DNA of 64,000 nt from Proteobacteria bacterium 005FR1 (GCA_026192395.1 WACF01000001.1:1048977-1112976), one strand, 5' to 3'. Positions 38,824 to 49,369 are shown, numbered from the stretch's first letter. Translations and numbers: made by a program. The notes: generated by a model from the letters alone, not told the origin.

Positions 38824-39966
38824 TCAGGTGGGATTCAGGGCCGCTTCGCCTTGCAGCGATTTGGCAGCGGCCGTTTGTTCCCGCTCCGGCGCTGAGATCA
38901 GGTCCGGCAAGTGGATGGTCGAGGTGGGGAAAGCAACCTGGGCCCCGTGTGAATCGATGATTTCCAGAACTTTGAACAGCACGTCCTGCTTCACCGCATG
39001 GTATTTCACCCACTCGGTAGTTTTGGTAAAGGTGTAGATGAAAAAATCCAGCGACGAACTGGCGAAAGCATTGAAGTTGACGATCAGCGTCTGATCCATG
39101 TCCAGCTCGGGGTGCGATTGCAACATTGTCTTCACATCCGCGACGATGGCCGGCAATTTGTTTGCATTGTCATAACGCACACCGATGGTTTCATAGATTC
39201 GACGGTTCAACATGCGCGAGGGATTTTCCACCGAGATCTGGGTGAAGGTGGAATTGGGCACATACAGAGGACGCTTGTCGAAGGTGCGAATGCGAGTAAG
39301 TCGCCAACCGATATCCTCCACCACGCCTTCAATGTTCTTGTCGGGTGAACGGATCCAGTCACCGACAGAGAACTGGCGGTCGAGATAAACCATCAGTCCG
39401 CCGAAAAAATTCGCCAACATGTCCTTGGCCGCAAAGCCCACCGCCAGCCCGCCGATACCGCCGAAGGCCAGCACTCCGGAAATGCTGATTCCGAACGATT
39501 GCAGTGCAACGAGAACTGCCGTGATGATCACCGACACCCGCAGCAGCTTGCCCATGGCGGAGACCGTCGTGGCATCCATGGGCTTGGATGTGTAGCGCGG
39601 GTCTTTCAGATTGGTTTCCACGCGGCTGATAAAAGACACAAGAAACCAGGTCAAGAGGAAGTTGATCCCCAGGACCCGCACCGGATCAACCACTGCGAAT
39701 ATCTCGACATCGGCAACGCGGCCGGCAATCTCCGCGGCCAGGCTCAGACCAAGCAGCCAGACCAGCCAGATTCCGGGACGCAGAGCGGCGCCGATCAGAG
39801 CATCATCCCAGAGCGTCTTGGTATTTTGGGTGCGCAGCTCGATCCGGGCGAGCACCGCGCGCAGTACGAAGGCCGCGATCATGGTAAAGAGCACCACACC
39901 AAACACAGTGATGATCCAGTAATTCTCTTCACCGAGCAGGTCCGCGACCCAGGTTTCAACTAACAT
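38824..39966 (-). CDS. MscS-family mechanosensitive channel
   Basis: This 380-residue protein has about four N-terminal helices. The MscS pore helix and beta domain show VLAFGGIGGLAVGFAAKDMLANFFGG (partial), LDRQFSVGDWI, VEDIGWRLTRIRTFD and PNSTFTQISVENPS. It belongs to the YbdG-like larger MscS branch more than to the minimal E. coli MscS. It should act as an osmotic safety valve. It sits between the thioinosine phosphorylase and nagZ on one probable transcript. Confidence 0.87.
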   Translation of the reverse strand: MLVETWVADLLGEENYWIITVFGVVLFTMIAAFVLRAVLARIELRTQNTKTLWDDALIGAALRPGIWLVWLLGLSLAAEIAGRVADVEIFAVVDPVRVLGINFLLTWFLVSFISRVETNLKDPRYTSKPMDATTVSAMGKLLRVSVIITAVLVALQSFGISISGVLAFGGIGGLAVGFAAKDMLANFFGGLMVYLDRQFSVGDWIRSPDKNIEGVVEDIGWRLTRIRTFDKRPLYVPNSTFTQISVENPSRMLNRRIYETIGVRYDNANKLPAIVADVKTMLQSHPELDMDQTLIVNFNAFASSSLDFFIYTFTKTTEWVKYHAVKQDVLFKVLEIIDSHGAQVAFPTSTIHLPDLISAPEREQTAAAKSLQGEAALNPT

Positions 39967-39999
39967 CCGTCTGCCTTTGTTTTTTGTTTGTTACTGATT

Positions 40000-41046
40000 T
40001 CAGGGACCCGGTGCGAATGCCGCGATGGCCTCGCGGGTTCGCTGCCAACGCTCACTCGCCTCGAGCGACTGCCAATCGGGATGGCCGCGACGGGCCATGT
40101 TGGCAAGTCGAACTGAAGGCGTCGGCGCCAGCGCACGCAATCGATCCAGAACCGCCAGCGCACCCGGGCGATTGTTGCAGACCAGGACCATATCGCAACC
40201 GGCCGCCAATGCCAATTCCGCGCGGCTGCCGTAGTCACCGGCGACGGTAGCGCCCTCCATGGAAAGATCATCAGAAAAAATCACCCCGTCAAAGCCTAGT
40301 TCACCACGGAGCTTTTCCTGCAACCAGAACCGCGAAAAGCCTACAGGGTGCGAATCCAGCTGTTCGAAGACGATGTGCGCCGGCATCACCGCGTCCAGAT
40401 CGCCGGCAAGTCGTTCAAAGGGCAGCCAGTCGCGGGCAGCCACCGCATCCCACGGACGTTCATCCACCGGCAATACCAGATGGCTGTCTCCGGTGACCGC
40501 GCCATGGCCGGGGAAATGCTTGCCGGTTGCGGCCATGCCCGCTTCGTGCATGCCGGCGATAAAGGCGCGCCCCAGACTTGCCACTTCTTCCGGCTTGTCG
40601 GAAAAAGCCCGATCGGCGATCACGCTGCAGTGGTCGTCGTCGACGTCGAGTACTGGTGCGAAACTGAAGTCGATGTCCATGGCGAGGATTTCCGACGCCA
40701 TCAACCAGCCCGCATCGGTCACCAGCTGCAGGGCAGCAGCCGGGTCTCTTCGATACCCATCCAGAAACCGCTGCATCGGCGGCAAACGGGTAAAGCCCTC
40801 TCGAAAGCGCTGTACTCGCCCACCCTCCTGATCAACAGCGAGAAGCAAACCGGGACGGACCTTGCGAACTTCGCTCACAAGTTCCGCCAGTTGTTCGCGG
40901 GACTGGTAGTTACGGGCAAAGAAGATAACCCCGCCGACCAGTGGATCGGCGAGCAGGCGGCGCTCCTCGTCGGTGAGCTGAAGACCTTCCAGGTCGAGCA
41001 TCAGCGGACCGGGAACTGAAAGAGGGTTTGATTGGTTGGAAGTCAC
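40000..41046 (-). CDS. nagZ: Beta-N-acetylhexosaminidase NagZ
   Basis: This 348-residue GH3 enzyme of normal size has KHFPGHGAVTGDSH, containing the catalytic-loop His, and FSDDLSMEGA with the nucleophile Asp. GGVIFFARNYQS near the N-terminus is typical. NagZ removes GlcNAc from anhydromuropeptides in the cytosol during cell-wall recycling. The start is an apparent GTG 41046. In Pseudomonas psrA and lexA follow nearby; here lexA is divergent with no psrA. Confidence 0.93.
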   Translation of the reverse strand: MTSNQSNPLSVPGPLMLDLEGLQLTDEERRLLADPLVGGVIFFARNYQSREQLAELVSEVRKVRPGLLLAVDQEGGRVQRFREGFTRLPPMQRFLDGYRRDPAAALQLVTDAGWLMASEILAMDIDFSFAPVLDVDDDHCSVIADRAFSDKPEEVASLGRAFIAGMHEAGMAATGKHFPGHGAVTGDSHLVLPVDERPWDAVAARDWLPFERLAGDLDAVMPAHIVFEQLDSHPVGFSRFWLQEKLRGELGFDGVIFSDDLSMEGATVAGDYGSRAELALAAGCDMVLVCNNRPGALAVLDRLRALAPTPSVRLANMARRGHPDWQSLEASERWQRTREAIAAFAPGP

Positions 41047-41180
41047 AGCGTCGGATGTCCTGAAGCCAGAATGAGATTCGCGGCCCGTCTCGGGCTATCG
41101 CTACCAGTGATCATTATAAGTTATAGCATCAGGCCCGGAGCGTCATCCGATTTCCGCACAGTTCCGGCTAAGGGGGGCAG

Positions 41181-41232
41181 TTGCGCGACGCACGATACTG
41201 GATATAATGCCAGCTACTGTACAAAGCACCAG
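41181..41232 (+). promoter_or_regulatory. lexA promoter with two SOS boxes
   Basis: A promoter TTGCGC (41181-41186) - 16 bases - TATAAT (41203-41208) is overlapped by CTGGATATAATGCCAG (41198-41213). A second box, CTGTACAAAGCACCAG (41217-41232), starts 19 bases later. Both fit CTGN-N8-CCAG; E. coli lexA box 2 also has a CCAG half. LexA binding would block this promoter, giving autoregulation. Confidence 0.75.
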
Positions 41233-41294
41233 ATACCGCCGCTTGGGGCCAATCGGCGCAACCATCACATGGAGCCATCAACGGAGCTATAACA

Positions 41295-41900
41295 ATGAAT
41301 AAACTCACCGACAGGCAGGAGCAAGTGCTTCGGCTGGTTCGCGATTACATTCGCGAAACCGGCTACCCACCGACCCGCGCCGAGATCGCTGAAGAATTGG
41401 GCTTTCGTTCCGCCAATGCGGCAGAGGAACACCTGCGGGCTCTGGCTCGCAAGGGAGCCATCGAAATGGTGCCCGGCGCCTCCCGCGGCATTCGCCTGCC
41501 GGACGAGGAAAGCGGCATCCCCGTTGTCGGCCGTGTCGCGGCGGGAAATCCCATCCTTGCCGAAGAGAACATCGAAGACTACTGCGACATCTCCCCTTCT
41601 TTTTTCTCGCCCCAGGCCGACTACCTGCTTCGAGTGAAGGGCTACAGCATGCAGGATGCGGGCATTCTGGATGGTGATTTGCTGGCAGTGCACCGGACCA
41701 ATCAGGCGCGCAATGGGCAGATCGTGGTGGCGAGAATCGGGGAGGAAGTCACGGTCAAGCGCTTTCGTCGCGAGCGCAACAAGCAGCAGATCGAACTGGT
41801 GCCGGAAAACCCGGACTTCGACGTGATTACGGTCAACCTGAAGGACGACGATTTTTCGATCGAAGGCCTGAGTGTCGGAATCATTCGCCGTGGCAGTTAG
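41295..41900 (+). CDS. lexA: LexA repressor
   Basis: This 201-residue protein is the normal length. The N-terminal winged helix-turn-helix includes [20 protein letters not shown]. The autocleavage site is Ala83-Gly84 in [10 protein letters not shown], and the catalytic pair is Ser118 ([13 protein letters not shown]) and Lys155 (EVTVKRF). It represses SOS genes until RecA-stimulated self-cleavage. Two SOS boxes lie upstream. The neighbouring sulA found in Pseudomonas is absent. Confidence 0.97.
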   Translation: MNKLTDRQEQVLRLVRDYIRETGYPPTRAEIAEELGFRSANAAEEHLRALARKGAIEMVPGASRGIRLPDEESGIPVVGRVAAGNPILAEENIEDYCDISPSFFSPQADYLLRVKGYSMQDAGILDGDLLAVHRTNQARNGQIVVARIGEEVTVKRFRRERNKQQIELVPENPDFDVITVNLKDDDFSIEGLSVGIIRRGS

Positions 41901-41917
41901 CCCGGATAACTTGGACG

Positions 41918-41940
41918 AGGAGCTTGAAAAAGCAGCTCCT
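41918..41940. terminator. Hairpin between lexA and DUF6586 gene
   Basis: AGGAGCT-(9 bases)-AGCTCCT forms a seven-base stem with an A-rich loop between two convergent stop codons. Likely a shared terminator. Confidence 0.5.
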
Positions 41941-41942
41941 GA

Positions 41943-42512
41943 TTATTCCTCGTGAAGCGCCGCGCGCTGCCGGTCCACCAGCTCCTGGGCGGCGCGCGCC
42001 CAGCCACTCACCAGCTCGACGGGGCTCAGGTCAGGCGCGTTGGCTGCGCTGTGGGTGACGTCGAGAACCGGAATCATCGCTCCGCCTTCCGCCGGAGCTC
42101 CCACCGCAGCAAAGCTGTCCTCAGCCTTGAAGCGCTGCACCAAGGACAATGGATTAGCAGCGGTTTCCAGTAAATCGGCAAACCAGGAGTCAGGGCGCTT
42201 GCGCAACGAGTGCAACTCCGCCACCGCCGCATTCTGCCGGCCACTCCCGGCAAACATCTCCAACAGTTCAACTGGTGATCTGAGCCCAGGCTCCACGCTG
42301 AGGCCATACTGCTCAGCCACCTCGGCCACGAAATAGCTGACGCCGCTGCACAGTTCTAGAATGGCCGCATCCAGATGCGCGTGACGGGCAAGACGACCGT
42401 TGATGGTCTCATCATCCTGAGCCGCCGCTGTGCTCAGCGCCTGGCGGGCAAAAGCCAGCTTCTGATTGGCAATGGCCGCATAGAGTTGATCCTTCGCTTT
42501 GGATTTCGCCAT
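41943..42512 (-). CDS. DUF6586-like helical protein of unknown function
   Basis: This 189-residue mostly helical soluble protein begins AKSKAKDQLYAAIANQKLAFARQAL and has LRKRPDSWFADLLE. Such proteins are found beside lexA/topA in Pseudomonas and relatives (DUF6586, from memory). No catalytic motif is visible. It may be cotranscribed after topA, 53 bases downstream of it. Confidence 0.7.
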   Translation of the reverse strand: MAKSKAKDQLYAAIANQKLAFARQALSTAAAQDDETINGRLARHAHLDAAILELCSGVSYFVAEVAEQYGLSVEPGLRSPVELLEMFAGSGRQNAAVAELHSLRKRPDSWFADLLETAANPLSLVQRFKAEDSFAAVGAPAEGGAMIPVLDVTHSAANAPDLSPVELVSGWARAAQELVDRQRAALHEE

Positions 42513-42565
42513 ACGGCTACCTCTGGTTTCCTGCAGCGGCTATCTGCCGCCCGTATCTTGTCTCG

Positions 42566-45310
42566 CTAACTGGCCTTGCGCTTGCCACTGCTTTTGGCCG
42601 TGGTTTTCTTGGCGGAACTCTTCTTAGCACTGCTCTTCTTGGCAGTACTCTTTTTGGCCGGCGCTTTCTTCTTGGTGGGGCTGCCAGGCTCGCCGCTTTC
42701 GACCCATTTACCGTTGTCGTAGAAAGCTTTCCAACCAGTGGCCTTTCCATGCACTTCGGACTGCACGTATTGCTCTTTGGTCTTGCGACTGAAGCGGACC
42801 AGGGCCTTGTTGCCGTCCGGGTCTTCGGTCGGCGCCGAGAACAGGAAGCGATATTTCGGATCGATCTCATCCTTGTGCGGCAGCAGTTCTTCGACTAGCG
42901 GAGCGCGAGTCTCGCGGTTTTTCGGAAATTGGCTAGCCGCCAGGAAAATGCCCGACGCACCATCGCGAAGCACATAGTGGTCGTCCACCTTCTCGCACTT
43001 CAGCTCAGGCATCGGCACGGGGTCCATTTTTGGCGGCGCAGGCTCGCCGCTGCGCAACAGCTTACGGGTATTCTTGCAGTCTTCGCTGGTGCAGCCGAAG
43101 TACTTGCCGAAGCGACCGGTCTTGAGCTGCATTTCACTGCCGCATTTGTCGCAGTCGATCACCGGCCCTTCATAGCCCTTGATCTTGAAGGAGCCATATT
43201 CCACTTCGAAGCCGTTGCAGTCGGGGTTGTTGCCGCAGATATGCAGCTTGCGCTTTTCATCGAGCAGATAGTTGTCCATGGCGGTGTTGCATAACTTGCA
43301 GCGTCGGCGGCTGCGCAACTGGCGGGATTCCGCCTCCTCGTCGTCCACCTTGATCGCTTCTTCGCCGGGCACCAGATTCATGGTGTTCTTGCATCGTTCC
43401 TTCGGTGGCAGGTTGTAACCTGAGCAGCCGAGAAATACGCCAGTACTGCCGGTGCGAATCTGCATGTGGCGGCCGCACTTATCGCATTCGATATCGGTCT
43501 CAGTGGGCGAGTTCGGGCGCATGCCCGCTTCCGCATTCTGGGCCTTTGCCAGCTTTTCGGTGAATTCCCGATAAAACTCGTCGAGCAATGCACGCCATTC
43601 CTTGCTTCCCTCCGCGACCTGATCAAGCGCTTCTTCCATTTTGGCGGTGAAGCTGTAATCCATCAGATCTGTGAAGCTTTCCACCAGGCGCTCGGTCACG
43701 ATATCGCCCATTTTTTCGGCGTAGAAACGGCGATTCTCTACCCGGACATAACCGCGATCCTGAATGGTGGAAATAATGGCGGCGTAGGTCGACGGTCGAC
43801 CGATGCCGCGCTTTTCCAGCTCTTTGACGAGGCTCGCTTCGGTGAAACGGGCTGGCGGCTTGGTGAAGTGCTGATTGGGATCCAACTTGACCAATTGCAG
43901 GTGCTCGCCCACTTTCACATCCGGGAGCACAACGTCTTCATCTTTCTTGGCCACCGGCGGCATGACTTTCATGAAGCCGTCAAAGCGCATGATGCGGCCG
44001 CGGGTGCGCAGCTCATAGTCCTGTGCATTGACGGTCACGGAAGTACTGGTGAATTCAGCAGGGGTCATCTGGCAGGCGACGAATTGTTGCCAGATCAGCG
44101 CGTACAGCCGCTCGGCATCCCGCTCCATCCCACTAAGCTGGTTGGGCATGACGCGCACATTGGACGGACGGATCGCTTCGTGCGCTTCCTGCGCGCCTTC
44201 CTTGCTGCTGTAACGGTTCGGAGATTCCGGCAGATAAGGTTTGCCGTACTTCTCGACGATGTAATCGCGTACGTTGTCCACCGCCTCTTTGCTGAGGTTG
44301 GTGGAATCGGTTCGCATATAGGTGATGTAACCCGCTTCGTAAAGACGCTGGGCAAGCACCATGGTCTTCTTCACACCGAAGCCCATGCGGGTACTGGCCG
44401 CCTGTTGCAGGGTAGAGGTAATAAAAGGGGCACTGGGCTTGGAGCGGGTGGGCTTGTCTTCCCTCGAGGCGACTTCGTAGCCGGCCTTCTGTAGTTCCTT
44501 GACGGCCGCCATCGCCTGTTCTTCGTTGACGGGCCGGAAGGCCTTGCCCCCATGCTTCTTCACTTCGAAGCGAATGTCCTTGCCGGCCTGGGTTTTCAGA
44601 TCGGCAAAAACATCCCAGTATTCTTCGGGAACGAAAGCGCGAATCTCCCGCTCGCGTTCAACCACAAGACGAACGGCAACGGACTGCACCCGACCTGCCG
44701 ACAGGCCTCGGGCGATTTTTTCCCACAACAGCGGAGAGACCATGTAGCCAACCACCCGATCGAGAAAGCGACGGGCCTGCTGAGCATTGACACGGTTCTG
44801 ATTGATCGGGCCGGGGTGCTCGAAGGCTTCCTGGATTGCGGACTTGGTGATCTCGTTGAAGACGACGCGGCGGTAGCGATCCTCATTGCCACCGATGGCC
44901 TCACGCAGATGCCAGGCGATCGCCTCTCCTTCGCGGTCCAAGTCCGTTGCCAGAAAAACCTGATCCGCCTTGGCGGCAAGTTCCTGCAATTCCTTAACGA
45001 CCTTTTCCTTGCCTGGAAGAATCTCGTAGTGAGCCGACCAGTGATCCTCCGGGTTGATGCCCATCCGGTTGACCAGTTGCTCTCGGGATTTCCGCTGCTT
45101 GTGCTCGGCTTTTTCCTCGGGGGACATCTTGCGGGTGATGGCGGCCTGCCGTGCGCGTTCTTTGGCGTCGACCGGCTTTTTGGCACCCCCACTCGTGGGC
45201 AGGTCACGGATATGCCCGACGCTGGACTTGACGATGTAATCACTGCCGAGATAGCGATTGATGGTCTTGGCCTTGGCCGGCGACTCCACGATAACTAAGG
45301 ATTTTGCCAT
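42566..45310 (-). CDS. topA: DNA topoisomerase I
   Basis: This 914-residue type IA topoisomerase begins [20 protein letters not shown]. It has the metal-binding [14 protein letters not shown] and the active Tyr in [10 protein letters not shown]. Zinc-ribbon repeats include [20 protein letters not shown] and [12 protein letters not shown] 35-residue Lys/Ala/Ser-rich tail of repeating AKKS units ends the protein, unlike E. coli TopA but seen in some other lineages. It relaxes negative supercoils. A good promoter lies about 220 bases upstream. Confidence 0.96.
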   Translation of the reverse strand: MAKSLVIVESPAKAKTINRYLGSDYIVKSSVGHIRDLPTSGGAKKPVDAKERARQAAITRKMSPEEKAEHKQRKSREQLVNRMGINPEDHWSAHYEILPGKEKVVKELQELAAKADQVFLATDLDREGEAIAWHLREAIGGNEDRYRRVVFNEITKSAIQEAFEHPGPINQNRVNAQQARRFLDRVVGYMVSPLLWEKIARGLSAGRVQSVAVRLVVEREREIRAFVPEEYWDVFADLKTQAGKDIRFEVKKHGGKAFRPVNEEQAMAAVKELQKAGYEVASREDKPTRSKPSAPFITSTLQQAASTRMGFGVKKTMVLAQRLYEAGYITYMRTDSTNLSKEAVDNVRDYIVEKYGKPYLPESPNRYSSKEGAQEAHEAIRPSNVRVMPNQLSGMERDAERLYALIWQQFVACQMTPAEFTSTSVTVNAQDYELRTRGRIMRFDGFMKVMPPVAKKDEDVVLPDVKVGEHLQLVKLDPNQHFTKPPARFTEASLVKELEKRGIGRPSTYAAIISTIQDRGYVRVENRRFYAEKMGDIVTERLVESFTDLMDYSFTAKMEEALDQVAEGSKEWRALLDEFYREFTEKLAKAQNAEAGMRPNSPTETDIECDKCGRHMQIRTGSTGVFLGCSGYNLPPKERCKNTMNLVPGEEAIKVDDEEAESRQLRSRRRCKLCNTAMDNYLLDEKRKLHICGNNPDCNGFEVEYGSFKIKGYEGPVIDCDKCGSEMQLKTGRFGKYFGCTSEDCKNTRKLLRSGEPAPPKMDPVPMPELKCEKVDDHYVLRDGASGIFLAASQFPKNRETRAPLVEELLPHKDEIDPKYRFLFSAPTEDPDGNKALVRFSRKTKEQYVQSEVHGKATGWKAFYDNGKWVESGEPGSPTKKKAPAKKSTAKKSSAKKSSAKKTTAKSSGKRKAS

Positions 45311-45740
45311 GCTGTCCTTCTAAAGAATTCTTGGCGTTCGGGGGAACGCACTGGGCTGGCACAGGGCCAGGTGATGCTGATATTCGCTTGCGCTGTTTTG
45401 CGGCTTGGCTTCTTATGCGCCGAAGTGCCGCCTTCCGCGGCTGCCACTCCGACGATGTGAACCGCGTCTCGCGGTGGAGATTGCCGTCATCGACGTCTGG
45501 CGCCGGCTCCGGCAGGGCCATGGGAGCGCATATATATAGGCTCAGATTTTTAGGGTCAAGTCAATTTCCGTTTCCCCTCCCATCGCAGCAGGACCAATCA
45601 AGCCCTCGTGTCGCAGCCAAGTCGGGCGAGCGACCTCCGCCTGAGCTGCGGATCGGCGCATTCATGAAAGTCCCGCAAGTCCGGTGGCAGGACAAGTTCC
45701 GCGCCGGGAAGTTCGTATCCCGACTGCTCGGATGCCCGCC
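45311..45740. other. topA leader and upstream region
   Basis: There is no supported gene in these 430 bases. It holds the topA promoter (45531-45559), giving a leader near 210 bases, and the end of the next minus-strand gene at its right border. Confidence 0.5.
45531..45559 (-). promoter_or_regulatory. Probable topA promoter
   Basis: On the minus strand TTGACC (45554-45559) and TATATA (45531-45536) are separated by 17 bases, followed by a GC-rich start region. Supercoiling-sensitive promoters of topA often look like this; the regulation here is inferred. Confidence 0.6.
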
Positions 45741-46313
45741 TCAGAGCAGCGAGTCGAGTTCCTCGTCATCCGGTTCCGGCTCAATGGCCAACTCCTGCCC
45801 CACCTGCTTCAGGGCGGCAAGTGTGGCGGCCAGATCGTCCACCCGCTTCACATCCCCCCGCTCCCGCCAATATACCCAGAGCCCCTGGCGATTGTTTTCG
45901 ACAACGAGCGAGTCGGGAGGCAGCTTGGGCAGCAAAGCCCGCAGCTGGTCATGCCAGGCGGGGTCGGCCTCCAAGTCCTTTGACCAATCCCACCAACCGG
46001 CGAAATGGGATTCGTGGCTGATGCGCTCCCGGCGCAGACGCCAGGGCTTGTTCCGGGGATGGAGCGGCACTTTCTGGCGATCACCGGGAGTTTTGACCCA
46101 GAGCAATCCATAGCCCGCGAGCATTTCTCCGCTGTTTTCATGTCCTCTAAGATCCAGGTCGGCCGCAGGCCGCAGTTGGACCCGGAGCCCCAGCCGAGCA
46201 GCGCGATTGCGAAAGGCAATCTCGCGCTTCTGGCTTGGCGTAGTACGCAGCCACATAACGGGTCCGACGGCGAGGGCAATCGCCAGGACAATGATGACAA
46301 TAGCAATCCACAT
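45741..46313 (-). CDS. Membrane-anchored protein of unknown function
   Basis: This 190-residue protein starts at ATG 46313 with one N-terminal helix (WIAIVIIVLAIALAVGP). A basic stretch and a cytosolic domain with LGLRVQLRP, WVKTPGD and SHFAGWWDW follow, and the tail is acidic. An open frame extends 20 codons upstream but would disrupt the N-terminal anchor. I do not recognise a named family. Confidence 0.65.
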   Translation of the reverse strand: MWIAIVIIVLAIALAVGPVMWLRTTPSQKREIAFRNRAARLGLRVQLRPAADLDLRGHENSGEMLAGYGLLWVKTPGDRQKVPLHPRNKPWRLRRERISHESHFAGWWDWSKDLEADPAWHDQLRALLPKLPPDSLVVENNRQGLWVYWRERGDVKRVDDLAATLAALKQVGQELAIEPEPDDEELDSLL

Positions 46314-46505
46314 GGGCTCTTCCGACCGGGGGGTTTCCGCTGATGCGGCTTTGGCGTACTCAGCCGTCAGCACGAATTCGTAGTCTTGGTGCTTTTCTTG
46401 ACGCGGGACAGGTGAACAGGTGTTTGCGGTCGCGCTCGGCTATGCACTTGCAGGCAAACTCTTTACCATACGACGCACAACGACAACAGCCAAAGGGGGT
46501 GCTCG

Positions 46506-46940
46506 ATGGCACTTTATAACCACATCCTGGTCGCGCTCGACCTCACCGAGGAGTCCACCCAAATCTTGGAACGGGCGACCCGGCTCGGTTCCGGTTCACG
46601 CATCAGTCTGATGCATGTAATCGAGCCTCTCGCCTACGCTTACGGCGGCGATATTCCCATGGATCTGTCGGAAGTGCAAAACCAGCTCCAGCAGCAAGCC
46701 ACGGATCAGCTCACCAAGCTGGGCAGGTCGATCGGCGTCGCACCGGAAGACCAATATGTGGTAATCGGTCAACCCACCTCGGAAATTCATCGCATGGCCG
46801 AAGAGAAAAACGTGGACCTGATCGTCGTCGGCAGTCACGGGCGTCAGGGGCTGGCGCTGCTACTGGGCTCAACTGCCAACGGTGTCCTGCATGGAACCAA
46901 GTGTGACGTGCTGGCAGTCAGAGTCGACCAGAAAAAGTAA
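46506..46940 (+). CDS. Universal stress protein UspA family
   Basis: This 144-residue single Usp domain begins YNHILVALDLTEES. It has the nucleotide-binding signature GSHGRQGLALLLGSTANGVL, matching G-x2-G-x9-G-(S/T), so it probably binds ATP. A clear ribosome site (AAAGGGGG) precedes the ATG. It stands alone. Usp proteins support stress survival; a more exact role is not visible. Confidence 0.92.
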   Translation: MALYNHILVALDLTEESTQILERATRLGSGSRISLMHVIEPLAYAYGGDIPMDLSEVQNQLQQQATDQLTKLGRSIGVAPEDQYVVIGQPTSEIHRMAEEKNVDLIVVGSHGRQGLALLLGSTANGVLHGTKCDVLAVRVDQKK

Positions 46941-47324
46941 GAAAGTCCGCTTCCGAACTCTTTCACATGTACTCCCAAGCAGCGCGCTGACCAAAAAAAA
47001 TCTGCTCTACATCAAGGTCGGCGCGCTGCCTTCAGAATACTTTCCTCTTTCGCTACCAGAACCGTTGTGCGAGCCGTAGTCGCTATTATTTTTTGCTCAG
47101 CCGTTCCGCGCGCAGCGCAAACTGATCTACACTGGTGGTGAGCCGGAAGTCCGCAGCGCTTGGCTGCGAATTACTCGAAGACTACGAATCTTCCGGGAAA
47201 AATCAGCAATCTGTCACAACAAGACCAGAATTCAACCGTATCATTTTGCGCTCAACTTCTGCCTGAGCTTGTGGTCACAGATCGCAAACACAAACGCATT
47301 TTTTTTCGCTGATCGCCTGAGATT
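46941..47324. other. Region between uspA and slt
   Basis: These 384 bases carry no supported gene. A long imperfect hairpin (46980-47028) follows the usp stop. The slt promoter should lie near the right end, which has AT-rich sequence, but no clear hexamers are seen. Confidence 0.4.
46980..47028 (+). terminator. Long hairpin downstream of uspA
   Basis: CAGCGCGCTGACC (46980-46992) pairs with GGTCGGCGCGCTG (47016-47028) with one mismatch, across a 23-base A-rich loop. It may end the usp transcript or be a structured element. Confidence 0.35.
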
Positions 47325-49358
47325 ATGCAACGACTTGATGTGAAATTTTCATTTGGGGTTCTGGCTGGATTTCTCCTCGCGCTCGGCGCCGGTGCAAGTC
47401 AGGCCCAGGGGCCGAACACGTCTGCCTCCGCAGCCGTCATTTCATCAGTTTCTCCTTCCGCACCCTCTCCCAGCCAGCTGCAGCTCCAGCGCAACCAATT
47501 CATGGCGGCGGAAGATGCCCTGAGGCAACAACGCTTCACCACCTTCAAGCAGTTGGTCGCGAAGCTCGGAGACTACCCACTCACGCCCTACCTCGAATAC
47601 TCCGAACTGCACCGCAGGCTTTACCTCTTCCCGGCCGATGAAGTGGAACAGTTCATGGGGGCCAACGCGGGCAGCTATCTGGGCGACCTGATGGCACGGG
47701 AGTGGCTGGAGACCTTGGCCAAGCAGCGCAAATGGGAGGATTACAAAATGTACTTCCCCCGCGCCAACCTGGATAGCGCCGACCTGCGCTGCTACTACCT
47801 GCGCGCCCGCTTCAACACCGGTGATGAAACCGCTCTGGAATCTGTGGCGGAGCTGTGGAACGTCGGTCACTCCCAGCCGGATGCCTGCGATCCGCTGTTC
47901 AAGGTATGGATCGAGCGCGGCTTCCTGACTGACGAGATCGCTTGGGAGCGGCATAGCAAAGCCATCGCCAAGCGCAATCTGTCCCTGTCCCGTTATGTGG
48001 CCGGCAAGATGTCGGCAGAGACGAGAAAGCTGGCGGACCTCTACTACGAGGTGGACCGCCACCCGGAACGCCTGAAAAATCACCAGCGTTTCAGCAAACA
48101 ATCGCCGCAAATGCATGAAATTATTCTGCACGGCATCCGCCGCTACGTCCGCAAAGACCCGCTCGAGGCGCTGACCCACTGGCGCCGTTACGACGCGCAG
48201 CATTATTTTCCGGCAGAGGATCGCAGCCGTACCCAAGAGTACCTGGTCACTCATCTCGCGGTGGAAGGCCACATCGGCGCTGCGGAACAAGTACTGGATC
48301 AGGGTGGCGAGATTACCAGCACTGAGCTGATCGCCTGGCTGGTGCGCGACGCGCTGCGCAGTCAGGACTGGCAGCGAGCCTATGATTCCATCAGGATGTT
48401 GCCCAGTGAAGAGCAGCAGAACGAACGCTGGCTATACTGGCGCGCCCGCGCTCTCGAGCAGCTTGGGGTCGACGATCCCGACTATCCCTCGGCTGAGCAG
48501 ATTTACGCCAGCCTGGCATTGACCCGTACCTTCTATGGCTTCCTGTCAGCGGACCTCCTGGGCCATGAATACAGCCTTGTCGACAAGCCGGTAAACCCGT
48601 CGATCGAGCACCTGGACCTGATCAAGAATCTCCCGGCTATGCGCCGCGCCAAAGAATTGCTCGACCTGGGGCGGAGTGTTCAGGCCCGCCGCGAGTGGTT
48701 CTACGCGACCCGCGGACTGGACCCGGCTCAGTTACTGGCGGCCGGGAAACTGGCGGAGGAATGGGGCTGGTATCGCAAAAGCATCCAGGCAATGATCGAG
48801 GCGAATTACTGGGACGACCTGCAGCTGCGATTCCCTCTGGCCTATCTCGAGGAAATGAATTCCGCTTCGGCCAGTACTAATGTCGAGCCCACCTTTCTCT
48901 ATGCCATCGCCCGCCAGGAAAGCGCCTTCGCCGCAGACGCGCGTTCCCCCGCCGGGGCCATGGGCCTGATGCAGCTACTGCCGTCCACCGCCAAGCGGAC
49001 CGCGCAGAAAATCGGGATGAAGTACAGCTATTGGGATCTGATCAACCCAAGCCAGAACATTCAGCTGGGCAGTCGCTACCTCGATCAGCTGCTCGAGCAG
49101 TTCAATGGCAACCGCGTGCTGGCAGCAGCTGCTTACAATGCGGGCCCCTATCGGGTGAAAAAGTGGCTGGCGGAAACCGACAAGCAGCTTCCCTACGACA
49201 TCTGGATCGAGACCATTCCCTTCTGGGAAACCCGCGGTTATGTACAGAACGTGCTGGCTTACTCGGTGATCTATGGGTACCGAATGGGCAAGCAGGTACC
49301 GATTCTGGGTGAAAAGGAAGGCAGGGGTATATCGCTCTTGCAGCTAGGCTCGGATTGA
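47325..49358 (+). CDS. slt: Soluble lytic murein transglycosylase
   Basis: This 677-residue periplasmic enzyme has a signal peptide (cleaved near ASQAQG). A long superhelical U/L domain comes first (about 50-490), then the SLT catalytic domain with AIARQESAFAADARS, whose Glu is the catalytic acid, and GAMGLMQLLPSTA. The length is close to E. coli Slt70. It cleaves peptidoglycan to anhydromuropeptides, feeding the recycling in which NagZ acts. The ribosome site is weak. Confidence 0.94.
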   Translation: MQRLDVKFSFGVLAGFLLALGAGASQAQGPNTSASAAVISSVSPSAPSPSQLQLQRNQFMAAEDALRQQRFTTFKQLVAKLGDYPLTPYLEYSELHRRLYLFPADEVEQFMGANAGSYLGDLMAREWLETLAKQRKWEDYKMYFPRANLDSADLRCYYLRARFNTGDETALESVAELWNVGHSQPDACDPLFKVWIERGFLTDEIAWERHSKAIAKRNLSLSRYVAGKMSAETRKLADLYYEVDRHPERLKNHQRFSKQSPQMHEIILHGIRRYVRKDPLEALTHWRRYDAQHYFPAEDRSRTQEYLVTHLAVEGHIGAAEQVLDQGGEITSTELIAWLVRDALRSQDWQRAYDSIRMLPSEEQQNERWLYWRARALEQLGVDDPDYPSAEQIYASLALTRTFYGFLSADLLGHEYSLVDKPVNPSIEHLDLIKNLPAMRRAKELLDLGRSVQARREWFYATRGLDPAQLLAAGKLAEEWGWYRKSIQAMIEANYWDDLQLRFPLAYLEEMNSASASTNVEPTFLYAIARQESAFAADARSPAGAMGLMQLLPSTAKRTAQKIGMKYSYWDLINPSQNIQLGSRYLDQLLEQFNGNRVLAAAAYNAGPYRVKKWLAETDKQLPYDIWIETIPFWETRGYVQNVLAYSVIYGYRMGKQVPILGEKEGRGISLLQLGSD

Positions 49359-49369
49359 AGACAGGTGTA

